Source: Pseudomonadota bacterium (lineage in GTDB: Bacteria > Pseudomonadota > Gammaproteobacteria > Steroidobacterales > Steroidobacteraceae). Taken from it: DNA of 22,699 nt. The notes under the pieces are model-generated. The model was not told the origin of the DNA and made no database searches. It saw only the letters and a program-made list of their open reading frames with translations. The translations under genes and the position numbers were made by a program. Shown piece by piece: positions 1-6,801 of this stretch (position 1 is its first letter; every line of letters begins with the position of its first letter). Where the stretch lies: positions 1 to 22,699 of the forward strand of contig JAKADE010000005.1 of assembly GCA_021820785.1 (NCBI GenBank). Direction: 5' to 3'.

Positions 1-547
1 CGTCGTCTACGGCGCGCACCGGAGCGGCGGCCGCGCGCAGCCCGTGGGCCTCGAGCAGATGCGTGAGCCGCTCCTTGAATGCCCGCTGCCGTGCCTCGCC
101 CTGCATGCCGGAGTGGAATTCATCCATCCCGGAGATCGAAAGTGTGGTCAGCCCCCGGGCGAGCAGATCCTCGACGATGGCATCGGTGACCAGATCTCCG
201 GTGGTCTGCACGATGAGCTCTACGCCGCCCTGGCCCCGGTAGCGCGCCTGAATGCGCTGCATCGCCGGATACAGCACTCGCTCGCGGACCCCCTCGAGCA
301 GGACCTCCCCTCCGGCGAGGATGATCCGACCGGGACGCTCCGGCAGGCTGCCGTCCGGCGCCGGATGCTCGCGATCCAGATAACTCAGCCGCGGCGGAAG
401 GTGATCGATGATGCGCGGGAAGTTCTGCTCCGCTTCCGTCACCACCGCCTCGAGCGCCGAGCGCACATAGGGGCGGAATCGTGGCTCATAGCAATGCCGG
501 CATTTGCGATGGCAGGCCCAGGACAACACGTAATAAATGGATTCCAC
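1..547 (-). CDS. Radical SAM protein, N-terminal part (runs off left edge)
   Basis: About 182 residues are visible and the C-terminal part lies outside the window. The reading begins VESIYYVLSWACHRKCRHC, which contains a CX3CX2C motif (C-H-R-K-C-R-H-C) close to the N-terminus, as in radical SAM enzymes that bind a [4Fe-4S] cluster and cleave S-adenosylmethionine. An AGGE segment about 80 residues later matches the family GGE motif that contacts SAM. Further on, IVQTTGDLVT and LSISGMDEFH resemble beta strands of the radical SAM barrel. The start is uncertain: GTG at 547 has no good Shine-Dalgarno site, and the frame stays open upstream, with a TTG at 595. The gene is divergent from the bufferin operon and shares its upstream region. 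The substrate cannot be told from this fragment; it could be a peptide maturase or a cofactor enzyme. Confidence 0.8.
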   Translation of the reverse strand, partial: MESIYYVLSWACHRKCRHCYEPRFRPYVRSALEAVVTEAEQNFPRIIDHLPPRLSYLDREHPAPDGSLPERPGRIILAGGEVLLEGVRERVLYPAMQRIQARYRGQGGVELIVQTTGDLVTDAIVEDLLARGLTTLSISGMDEFHSGMQGEARQRAFKERLTHLLEAHGLRAAAAPVRAVDD

Positions 548-697
548 TTCAGTCGCACCACTTCCGCTTGATCTGCTCCCGACGCGCCGGCGCAACCGCC
601 GCTCGTGAAGCGCAACGCCCCCGCACATATTGCACGCTTGCCGCCCCGTACACGAGGGGTCCGGGAGGGTCCACGGCTGACGCGCCCATCGCGCCCC

Positions 698-725
698 GTA
701 ACCTTTTCGCCTCCCGGCCCGAATA
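698..725 (+). promoter_or_regulatory. ECF sigma-type promoter of the buf operon (GTAACC-N16-CGAATA)
   Basis: GTAACC lies at 698-703 and CGAATA at 720-725, separated by exactly 16 bases. From memory, this is the promoter type bound by Caulobacter crescentus ECF sigma-F, which controls a homologous DUF2282/DUF692/DUF2063 operon in response to heavy metals. It lies about 75 bases upstream of bufA1, leaving a leader of roughly 65-70 bases. No ECF sigma or anti-sigma gene is in the window, so the regulator must lie elsewhere. Confidence 0.72.
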
Positions 726-799
726 CAGCAACGGAACCTCTGCGCCGCCACACCCGGTGGTGCGGGAACCGAACGATCCACCCATCTGGAGAACCCTTC

Positions 800-1165
800 A
801 TGTCCAACCGCACCGCATCACTCGCCGTCGCCGGCGCGCTCGCCACCGCCGTCACCGCCCTCGCCGCTCCGCTCGCGGCCGCCGGCGCAATGCAGATGCA
901 CGGCTCGATGATGACGAAGCGCGAGCACACCATGGCGGAGCTGCACACCGGCAAGTTTGTCCGCTGCTTCGGCGTGGCGCTCGCCGGACACAACGATTGC
1001 TACGCCGGACCCGGCACCACCTGCGCCGGCACGGCGAGCCGCAACTATCAGGGCAACGCCTTCAAGCTGGTACCGACGGGCACGTGCACGGCGATTACCA
1101 CTCCGTACGTCACCATCGTCCACGGCCACGGCAGCCTCAGCAAGATCACTGAAGCCGGCCGCTGA
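800..1165 (+). CDS. bufA1: Bufferin precursor (DUF2282, BufA1-like exported metal-binding peptide)
   Basis: This 121-residue protein has an N-terminal signal peptide (residues 1 to about 29, an Ala/Leu-rich core ending LAAAGA). Its core carries four cysteines at 56, 67, 75 and 96 in the DUF2282 pattern: [19 protein letters not shown], then LVPTGTC. Proteins of this family are bufferins: ribosomal peptides whose central cysteines are modified by the BufB/BufC pair before export to the periplasm, where they sequester copper. The start ATG at 800 has GGAG at 788-791. bufB follows after about 30 bases. Two things are unusual. Between signal and core there is a Met/His-rich stretch (M31, M33, H34, M37, M38, H43, M45, H49). 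There is also a 25-residue tail after the last cysteine with two more histidines. The family call is firm; the metal is inferred from relatives. Confidence 0.9.
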   Translation: MSNRTASLAVAGALATAVTALAAPLAAAGAMQMHGSMMTKREHTMAELHTGKFVRCFGVALAGHNDCYAGPGTTCAGTASRNYQGNAFKLVPTGTCTAITTPYVTIVHGHGSLSKITEAGR

Positions 1166-1195
1166 GCGACACATGGACCGCCGGTGAGCACCGTC

Positions 1196-2098
1196 ATGAC
1201 AGTGTCACACACCGTGCCCCGGAGCCTCAGGCCCGACGTCGTCCCCGCACGGGCCGGCGTCGGGCTGAAGACCAGTCACTACGGCGTGATCCTCGAGTCC
1301 CGGCCGGATATCGGCTTCTTCGAGGTTCATGCGGAGAACTACATGGGCGCCGGCGGCCCGCCCCACCGCTACCTCACGGCGATCCGCAACGACTATCCGC
1401 TCTCGCTGCACGGCGTGGGGTTGTCGATCGGATCGGACGAACCGTTGGACGGCGCACATCTGCGTCGTGTGGCCACGCTGGTGCACCGCTACGAGCCCGG
1501 CCTGTTTTCCGAGCACCTCGCGTGGTCGTCGCACGGCGGGGCGTTCTTCAACGACCTGCTGCCGGTGCCCTACACCGCCCGCACCCTCCAGCGCGTCTGC
1601 GAGCATCTCGACCAGGTGCAGGAGTCCCTTGGTCGACAGATCCTTCTCGAGAATCCCTCGACCTATGTCGCGTTTGCACAGAGTACCTATGCCGAGCCGG
1701 ATTTCATCGCCGAGGTTGCGCGCCGCAGCGGCTGTGCGCTGCTCCTCGACATCAACAACGTGTATGTCGCCTGCACGAACCAGGGGTGGAGTCCACAGGA
1801 GTACCTCGAGCAGCTTCCGCTCGCCCAGGTCCGCCAGATCCACCTGGCCGGGTTCAGCACCGACGCCGATGAATACGGCCGAACGCTGTTGATCGACACT
1901 CACGACCGGGAAGTCGCCGATCACGTCTGGGCACTGTATGACCACGCGCTTGCTCGACTCGGTGCGCTGCCGACCCTGATCGAGTGGGACCAGAGCGTAC
2001 CGCAGTGGTCCACACTCGCCGCGCAGGCCGAGCGCGCGGAGCGGACCTTGCGCGCAAGCGCCGCTTCGCAGGAGGGGCACTGTGTCGCCCTGGGCTGA
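1196..2098 (+). CDS. bufB: DUF692 multinuclear iron oxidase (MNIO), BufB-like
   Basis: About 300 residues, typical for DUF692. MNIO enzymes use two or three non-haem irons in a TIM barrel to oxidise cysteines of a peptide substrate. Conserved metal-ligand segments are all visible: HAEN (45-48), LHG (71-73), SEH (105-107), LLENPS (about 150-155), LLLDINN (182-188), HLAG (216-219), DTHD (234-237) and LIEWD (261-265). No catalytic motif appears lost. I prefer ATG 1196, which has GGTGAG at 1183-1188 with 7-base spacing; an in-frame GTG at 1184 would add four residues. The 3' end overlaps bufC by 17 bases, so translation is probably coupled. Placed directly after the DUF2282 gene, its substrate should be that precursor peptide, which it would convert to thiooxazole-type residues as in described bufferins. 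Confidence 0.95.
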   Translation: MTVSHTVPRSLRPDVVPARAGVGLKTSHYGVILESRPDIGFFEVHAENYMGAGGPPHRYLTAIRNDYPLSLHGVGLSIGSDEPLDGAHLRRVATLVHRYEPGLFSEHLAWSSHGGAFFNDLLPVPYTARTLQRVCEHLDQVQESLGRQILLENPSTYVAFAQSTYAEPDFIAEVARRSGCALLLDINNVYVACTNQGWSPQEYLEQLPLAQVRQIHLAGFSTDADEYGRTLLIDTHDREVADHVWALYDHALARLGALPTLIEWDQSVPQWSTLAAQAERAERTLRASAASQEGHCVALG

Positions 2099-2882
2099 TC
2101 TGCAGGCGCAGTTCGCGCAGGCGCTGCGGTTTCCGGCGCGGGAGCCGCCAATCGGGTGCATTGGCCCCGATGGCCTCCGTGACACCCAACGCTTCACCGT
2201 CTACCGCAACAATGTCTTCGCCGGACTCATCGAGGCCCTCGCCCAGAGTTATCCGGCGGTGCGGCGGCTGCTCGGTGCGGAATGCTTCGAGGAGACCGCC
2301 CGGCGGTACGCCATAGTGCATCTGCCCCGCTCCCCGGTGCTGCTCGAATACGGAGAAGGATTCGCACGCTTTCTCGAACGGTTCGAGCCCCTCAGGGCTC
2401 TCGCTTACCTCCCCGACGTGGCACGCATCGAACGGGCCTGGCTCGAGGCATATCATGCGGCCGAGGCTCCGCGGCTCGATCCCGCCGCGCTTGCCCGGAT
2501 TCCCGCAGGCCGCGCTGCGGACGTGTGTCTGACGTTGCACCCGTCCGTGCGTCTGGTGCGCTCGCGCTGCGCCGCGCTGACGATCTGGCGACTGAACGTC
2601 ACGGGCGGCTCCGAACCTGAAGCTGGGCCCGTCGCACTCGAGGCCCGCGGCGAGGATGCGCTGCTCGCGCGTCCCGAAGCGGACGTCGAAGTCATCGCAC
2701 TCGCGCCCGGTGCGGCGGATTTTCTCGTCTCGCTCGCCGCGGGACGCACCCTGGGCGATGCGACCGAGCGCGCACAGGCCGTCCACCCGGCTTTCGATCT
2801 CACCGAGCACTTGACCGCCCTGCTCGGGGGCGGTTGGGTCACGGCCGCTCACGTGAAGCGGCGCCGCACACGAGGTCATTGA
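2082..2882 (+). CDS. bufC: BufC-like partner protein (DUF2063 DNA-binding-like domain)
   Basis: 266 residues. The N-terminal half carries the DUF2063 signature: FAQAL near the start, a YRNNVFAGLIEALAQSYPAV segment at about 41-60, and then RRLLGAECFEETARRY. The family is named for a putative DNA-binding domain, but in MNIO gene clusters it is the partner subunit that presents the precursor peptide to the DUF692 enzyme. The C-terminal half, from about residue 150, is a less conserved Ala/Arg-rich domain usual for BufC/HvfC. The GTG start at 2082 has GGAGG at 2071-2075 and lies inside the end of bufB, which supports coupled translation. The DoxX gene follows three bases after its stop. Order and overlap make the role as BufB partner likely; the mechanism is not shown by the sequence. 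Confidence 0.9.
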   Translation: MSPWADLQAQFAQALRFPAREPPIGCIGPDGLRDTQRFTVYRNNVFAGLIEALAQSYPAVRRLLGAECFEETARRYAIVHLPRSPVLLEYGEGFARFLERFEPLRALAYLPDVARIERAWLEAYHAAEAPRLDPAALARIPAGRAADVCLTLHPSVRLVRSRCAALTIWRLNVTGGSEPEAGPVALEARGEDALLARPEADVEVIALAPGAADFLVSLAAGRTLGDATERAQAVHPAFDLTEHLTALLGGGWVTAAHVKRRRTRGH

Positions 2883-2885
2883 ATC

Positions 2886-3431
2886 ATGCCCACCCGCCCC
2901 CTCTGCACACCGGACAATCGCATGACGGTCGTACCGCCGCTCTGCGCTCGCACGCTGACCCGACTGCGCTGCGGTGCCCTCGCACTTGCGCCGCCGGCCG
3001 CGCGCCTGGCCCTGGCGATTCCGTTCCTGAAATCGGGGCTGACCAAATGGAGCGGCTGGTGGCACGTCTCCCCGGTGGCTGACTTTCTCTTCGAGTCGAT
3101 GTTCCGGCTGCATCTCCTGGGGCACCGCTACCCGTTTCCCGTGCCCGATGCGCTGGCCCACATTGACGCCGTGGCGGAGATCCTCTTCCCGATCCTGCTC
3201 ATCGCCGGCCTGGCCACGCGCTTCAGCGCCCTGGCGCTGCTGGTCATGACGGGGGTGATCCAGCTCACGGATCCGACCGGATGGGCCAATTTCCATCTCC
3301 CCTGGGCCGCGCTCGGGCTCGCCATTCTGGCACTGGGTCCGGGCAAGGCGTCGCTCGACTTCGCGCTCGCGCGCGTGCTGCGCACACTCCCATTGCGCGC
3401 TAAGCTCGGGGCAGACCGCGCGGAGGTGTAA
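2886..3431 (+). CDS. DoxX family membrane protein
   Basis: 181 residues with DoxX-type transmembrane helices. The first is around LALAIPFLKSGLTKW, followed by the SGLTKWSGW turn. A hydrophobic pair then spans ILFPILLIAGLATRFSALAL and the adjoining VMTGVIQL. A last helix, WAALGLAILALGPGKASLDF, ends with the family GPG-x-SLD motif. DoxX proteins are small inner-membrane proteins of poorly defined redox or quinone-linked function and are frequent fourth genes in bufferin operons. ATG 2886 has GAGG at 2872-2875; ATG 2922 is an alternative that would drop 12 polar residues. It sits between bufC and the DUF427 gene with no room for a promoter. Its stop lies within the Shine-Dalgarno site of the next gene. 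Confidence 0.92.
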   Translation: MPTRPLCTPDNRMTVVPPLCARTLTRLRCGALALAPPAARLALAIPFLKSGLTKWSGWWHVSPVADFLFESMFRLHLLGHRYPFPVPDALAHIDAVAEILFPILLIAGLATRFSALALLVMTGVIQLTDPTGWANFHLPWAALGLAILALGPGKASLDFALARVLRTLPLRAKLGADRAEV

Positions 3432-3433
3432 CG

Positions 3434-3718
3434 ATGAAGGCAATCTGGAATGAAACGGTGCTCGCCACGAGCAACGACACGGTGCTCCTGGAGGGCAACC
3501 ATTACTTCCCGCCCGGGAGTCTCGATTTGCGCTACTTCGAACCGAGCGAACGACGCAGCGTATGCCCCTGGAAAGGCACGGCGCATTACTACACGGTGAA
3601 GGTCGGCGAAGCGCGCAACCCCGACGCGGCCTGGTTCTACCCCGAACCGAAGGCCGCCGCGGAGGCGATCCGCGGACGCGTTGCATTCTGGCGCGGCGTC
3701 GAGATCCGTCCTGACTGA
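3434..3718 (+). CDS. DUF427 domain protein
   Basis: 94 residues, a complete single DUF427 domain. Diagnostic segments are VLLEGNHYFPPGSL (17-30), SVCPWKGTAHYYTV (42-55) and DAAWFYPEPKAAAEAIRGRV (64-83). A GGAGGTG Shine-Dalgarno site at 3422-3428, which overlaps the DoxX stop, places the start at ATG 3434. The family forms a small beta-rich fold and has no agreed biochemical role. The tight spacing makes it the last gene of the buf operon, where it is not one of the usual members. It is convergent with the radical SAM/SPASM gene, 33 bases away, and I see no hairpin terminator between them. Confidence 0.92.
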   Translation: MKAIWNETVLATSNDTVLLEGNHYFPPGSLDLRYFEPSERRSVCPWKGTAHYYTVKVGEARNPDAAWFYPEPKAAAEAIRGRVAFWRGVEIRPD

Positions 3719-3751
3719 TCCGGGTCCGAACGGGCTGCCGATCCGCGCCGC

Positions 3752-4939
3752 TCAGCGTCGCCCGTAGAGTCCCGGAGTTGACGGTGCGCTGCCTGCACCG
3801 GCACCCGGCGGCCGATAGACTCCTGCGGCACGAGCGATGAGCAGGTACTTTCGGAATACCTCGTTGGTCTGCGCTTCGTGCTCACTCACCGTCGAACGGT
3901 CGATCGGATCGAAGAAGCAGGTCGGGTCCTCCCCCATGTAGTCCCCGCCGTGGAAATAGGCCATCGCCCGGCACCCGCCGCAGGTGTACTGGTAGCGGCA
4001 GCGGCCGCAGCGACCTTTGAGGCGCGAGCGGTCCGTGATCGTGGCGAACAGCTCGCTTCCTGCCACCAGTTCGTCGAGCGGCTGACGGCGCACGTTGCCG
4101 GCGCTCAGCGCATCGAGCAGCACCGGACAGACCGAAACTTCACCCTCGGCGTTGATGGTGAGCCAGGTACCGGCCCAGCAGCCGATCGCCGGGTTCTGCG
4201 GCACCGTGTTGTTGCACGCCCCGCCGGAAACCTCCGCGTGCAGTTCCGGAGAGAGGAAAAACGGGGTATAGCTCACGTAGCCGTGCGGACTGCGCCGCAG
4301 TGCCGGATGAAAGTGCTCGCGCAGATCCTTGCGGTCGAAGCCGAGCTGCGCGAAGCACTGTGCGCCGGAACCGCGCGGCACCAGGGGCGAGCGGTTGTAG
4401 GCAATATTGTGCTTGACGATGAACTCGACCGTCCTGGCGAAACTCTCGGTATTGTATTTTCCGATCGTGACCACGACGTGCTGGCCGAGTCCGAGCTCCA
4501 TGCAGTCGCGCAGCACTGCGAGCGTTCGGCCCGATTCGCTGTCGCGGCTCCATTGATTCTCCTCATCGACCGAGTTGAGGCCGACGACGATGCGCGCCTG
4601 GCCGGCGGTGACGTCGCGGATCTGCTCGAGTCGTGCGCGCGTGAGCTTCGCGCAGTTGCTGAGCACCGAGCAGCGGTAGCCCATGTCGACCGTCAGCCGC
4701 AGCAGCTCGAAGGCATCCTTGCGCAGCAGGAACTCCCCGCCGCTCCAGCCGATCGTATGCACGCCGAGCCGGCGCGCCGGGCGCAGGATCTGCTCCCGGA
4801 TCTCCTCGAGCGTCAGCTCGTTCAGGACACTCGCGCGCAGCCGTTTCGGTTCGTTGCTGCCGGTCATGCAGAACCGGCAGCGCAGGTTGCAGCGACGGGT
4901 CGCCTCGAAGTACACGACCTGAAACTGATACGGCGCCAT
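3752..4939 (-). CDS. Radical SAM/SPASM domain protein
   Basis: 395 residues. The cluster-binding CX3CX2C motif is CNLRCRFC (C17, C21, C24), followed by GWSGGE (64-69) for SAM binding. The C-terminal SPASM region has cysteines at 242, 254, 271, 311, 314, 320, 323 and 341, enough for two auxiliary [4Fe-4S] clusters. The segment YTCGGCRAMAYFHGGDYMGE resembles NirJ/AhbD-type haem enzymes and PqqE-like peptide maturases. The ATG at 4939 has GAGGGA at 4944-4949; an in-frame GTG at 4960 lacks such a site. A possible promoter lies at 4971-4997. The GST gene is upstream on the same strand, 113 bases away. The substrate is unknown: no nir, ahb or pqq partner gene is in the window, so either a modified peptide or a tetrapyrrole is possible. 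Confidence 0.92.
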   Translation of the reverse strand: MAPYQFQVVYFEATRRCNLRCRFCMTGSNEPKRLRASVLNELTLEEIREQILRPARRLGVHTIGWSGGEFLLRKDAFELLRLTVDMGYRCSVLSNCAKLTRARLEQIRDVTAGQARIVVGLNSVDEENQWSRDSESGRTLAVLRDCMELGLGQHVVVTIGKYNTESFARTVEFIVKHNIAYNRSPLVPRGSGAQCFAQLGFDRKDLREHFHPALRRSPHGYVSYTPFFLSPELHAEVSGGACNNTVPQNPAIGCWAGTWLTINAEGEVSVCPVLLDALSAGNVRRQPLDELVAGSELFATITDRSRLKGRCGRCRYQYTCGGCRAMAYFHGGDYMGEDPTCFFDPIDRSTVSEHEAQTNEVFRKYLLIARAAGVYRPPGAGAGSAPSTPGLYGRR

Positions 4940-4970
4940 GGGATTCCCTCGCAGGAGCACCGCCGGTGTG

Positions 4971-4997
4971 ATAATGCGGGCCGCCTGCAGGTGTCAA
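4971..4997 (-). promoter_or_regulatory. Possible sigma-70 promoter for the radical SAM/SPASM gene
   Basis: On the minus strand a perfect TTGACA occupies 4997-4992. It is followed after 15 bases by CATTAT (4976-4971), which matches four of six bases of the -10 consensus. The position, about 35 bases before the ATG at 4939, is suitable. The 15-base spacer is short, which lowers confidence. The gene could also be read through from the GST gene. Confidence 0.4.
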
Positions 4998-5052
4998 CAC
5001 CGAGGCGTGCCGAACGCGAGGAATGTCAGTTTGCGCAGCGCGTCGCGCAGCC

Positions 5053-5781
5053 TCAGGGACGATCGAGCGCCGTATAATGGCGGAAGATTCCGCTCTCGTT
5101 GAACGCCAGCCGCCGCGGCGAGCGCAGATAGGCGGCGATCCGCGGCCGCTGCGCGACCGCCTCGTGCAGCGCCGCGACTCGCCGATGCCGCCGCAGCACG
5201 CGCGCCATGCTGTGCGGGAATGCGTACTGCAGACCCGTCACGACCTGGAACAGCGACAAGTCGGCGTACGTCACCCGGGCTCCGACCATCCAGCCGCCCG
5301 CGCCCGCATTGCGCGCCAGCACCTGCTCGAAGTAGCCGAGGAATTTCGGCAGGCGGTTAGCGATGAAATCCGCACTGCGCAGCCGCGCGGCCCGTGTCTG
5401 CTGCTCGTAGTACAGGCTGGCGGCGATCGGGTGATGAGTGTCGTGGATCTCATCGACCCAATCGGCGAGCGTCAGCTGCAGCTGCTGGACCCAGAGGCGG
5501 GCGGCCGGCCGTCGCGGGGCGAGTCCGTGACGCTCACCGAGGAACGCCAGGATGTTCGCGCTTTGGCCGATGACGTGCCGGCCGGCCTTGAGGAACGGCG
5601 GCGCGAACGGCAGCTCACCGGCCTCCTTGCCCTCGAGGTAACGCATCAGTTGCGCCACGCCGGCGCCTTTGCGCCGTTCGCGTGCGACGTCGACATATTC
5701 GCATCCGGCCTCCTCCAGCGCGAGGCGCACGAACTCTCCGCGCCCCTGGATCGTCGGCCAGTAATACAGTTCGTACCGCAT
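5053..5781 (-). CDS. Glutathione S-transferase family protein
   Basis: 242 residues, a usual length for a cytosolic GST. The N-terminal thioredoxin-like domain starts MRYELYYWPTIQGRGEFVRL, with a tyrosine pair at 6-7 in the position of the catalytic Tyr of sigma/alpha-like GSTs. It includes a cis-Pro segment (FAPPFLKAG) and a glutathione-binding GQSANILAFLGE segment. The all-helical C-terminal domain contains the GARVTYADLSLFQVVTGL N-capping box typical of GSTs. The start at ATG 5781 has GAGGTGA five bases upstream; a longer frame opens earlier but lacks a site. It probably conjugates or reduces electrophiles with glutathione; the substrate is unknown. It precedes the radical SAM/SPASM gene on the same strand. 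Confidence 0.9.
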   Translation of the reverse strand: MRYELYYWPTIQGRGEFVRLALEEAGCEYVDVARERRKGAGVAQLMRYLEGKEAGELPFAPPFLKAGRHVIGQSANILAFLGERHGLAPRRPAARLWVQQLQLTLADWVDEIHDTHHPIAASLYYEQQTRAARLRSADFIANRLPKFLGYFEQVLARNAGAGGWMVGARVTYADLSLFQVVTGLQYAFPHSMARVLRRHRRVAALHEAVAQRPRIAAYLRSPRRLAFNESGIFRHYTALDRP

Positions 5782-5931
5782 CGGATCACCTCGCGGATGC
5801 ACCGCCCCGTGCACTCAGCCGACAGGGTACACCCGGCGCACGGTCCTGCAGCGCGACGGGGTGCGGCCGGGCCTCGGGTCGGGTGTGCTACGCTCCTCGG
5901 CGCGCATTTCAGCGCGCTCCCACCGCATCGC

Positions 5932-6654
5932 ATGACCTGCATGACGGATTGCGACCCCGGCCGGCGGGCAGCGGCATCTCGCCGCGCATACGGCCGTCCT
6001 TCAGGGCTGACTGTCCGCGCGGCGCTGCTGCTCGCAGCGCTTACCGCACTGAGTCCATCGCCGTCGTTTGCGGACACCGGCGCCCGCATTCTCGGCGTGC
6101 AGGTGGTGCGCCACGGATCACGCTTCTCCATCGAGCTGCAGATGACGTTGCGCGAATCCCCCCGAGCGGTCTTTGCCGCGCTGCAGGATTACCGCGCGAT
6201 GCCCCGGTACAACCGGGACTTGCGCACCGTGCGGGTCGAGCCGACCTCGCACCCCGATGCGGTTCAGCTGTTCACCACGGTGCATGCGTGCGTCCTCATG
6301 TTCTGCCGCACCCTGCGTCAGACGCAGATCATGACTGCCGCCGCCGATACCCACGGCGGGACGCTGCGCGCAGTACTGCTGCCGGGCGGCTCTTTCCGCT
6401 CGGGTCATGCCCGTTGGACCGTGCGACCTTGCGCCCAGGCGCGCGGCCTGACCTGTCTCGACATGCACATCGCGCTCGAGCCGGCCTTCTGGGTACCGCC
6501 CGTGATCGGTCCCTGGATCCTCAGGCACAAGATGGCTGAGGAAGCGCGACGGTCCGGGATCGGTCTGGCGCGCGTGGCGGCGCACCTCTCGGCTTCTGCG
6601 GCCGGTCGCGCCGCGGCCCGGCTCGCGGCTCCCGGGGTGCCCGACCGACGCTGA
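5932..6654 (+). CDS. Exported SRPBCC/START-like protein
   Basis: About 240 residues. A basic N-terminus and a hydrophobic stretch (VRAALLLAALTALSPSPSFA) form a likely signal peptide cleaved after SFA. The mature part starts with an SRPBCC-like pattern: an initial strand (FSIELQMTL), then SPRAVFAALQDYRAMPRYN, which is the helix and DYRAMP-type turn seen in polyketide-cyclase/START ligand-binding proteins. The end (WVPPVIGPWILRHKMAEEAR) is also typical of such proteins. Cysteines cluster in the middle (VHACVLMFCRTL, RPCAQARGLTC). The start is not well supported: ATG 5932 and ATG 5941 are both in frame without a clear Shine-Dalgarno site. It is divergent from the GST gene and precedes the hydrogenase operon by 147 bases. 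The ligand and role are unknown. Confidence 0.75.
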   Translation: MTCMTDCDPGRRAAASRRAYGRPSGLTVRAALLLAALTALSPSPSFADTGARILGVQVVRHGSRFSIELQMTLRESPRAVFAALQDYRAMPRYNRDLRTVRVEPTSHPDAVQLFTTVHACVLMFCRTLRQTQIMTAAADTHGGTLRAVLLPGGSFRSGHARWTVRPCAQARGLTCLDMHIALEPAFWVPPVIGPWILRHKMAEEARRSGIGLARVAAHLSASAAGRAAARLAAPGVPDRR

Positions 6655-6657
6655 ACA

Positions 6658-6678
6658 CACGGGTTTCCTCCACCCGTG
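6658..6678 (+). terminator. Small hairpin after the SRPBCC-like gene
   Basis: CACGGGT (6658-6664) pairs perfectly with ACCCGTG (6672-6678) around a seven-base loop, starting four bases after the stop codon. No T tract follows, so it is at best a weak terminator or an mRNA-stabilising stem. Confidence 0.35.
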
Positions 6679-6801
6679 CTGCGCGGCGTTCCGGGCGCAC
6701 CGCGGCGTCGACTGGAAGGATGCCGGCATGTGCGTATTGCTGCCGTCGCGGGGCCCGCGATCATGGGAGGTACGCGGCACGGGGCCGCCGAGGGATCTGC
6801 G

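Noticed and set aside
439..993. Minus-strand open frame covering the buf promoter and bufA1
   Set aside because: It overlaps the radical SAM start in another frame and the bufferin precursor, and shows no protein signature.
5073..5078. Perfect TATAAT on the plus strand
   Set aside because: It lies in the last codons of the GST gene (His-Tyr on the other strand), has no -35 partner and no plus-strand gene starts for about 850 bases.
5023..5931. Upstream extension of the SRPBCC-like frame through the GST region
   Set aside because: The extra 303 codons are antisense to GST, contain no motif and would bury the signal peptide in mid-protein.
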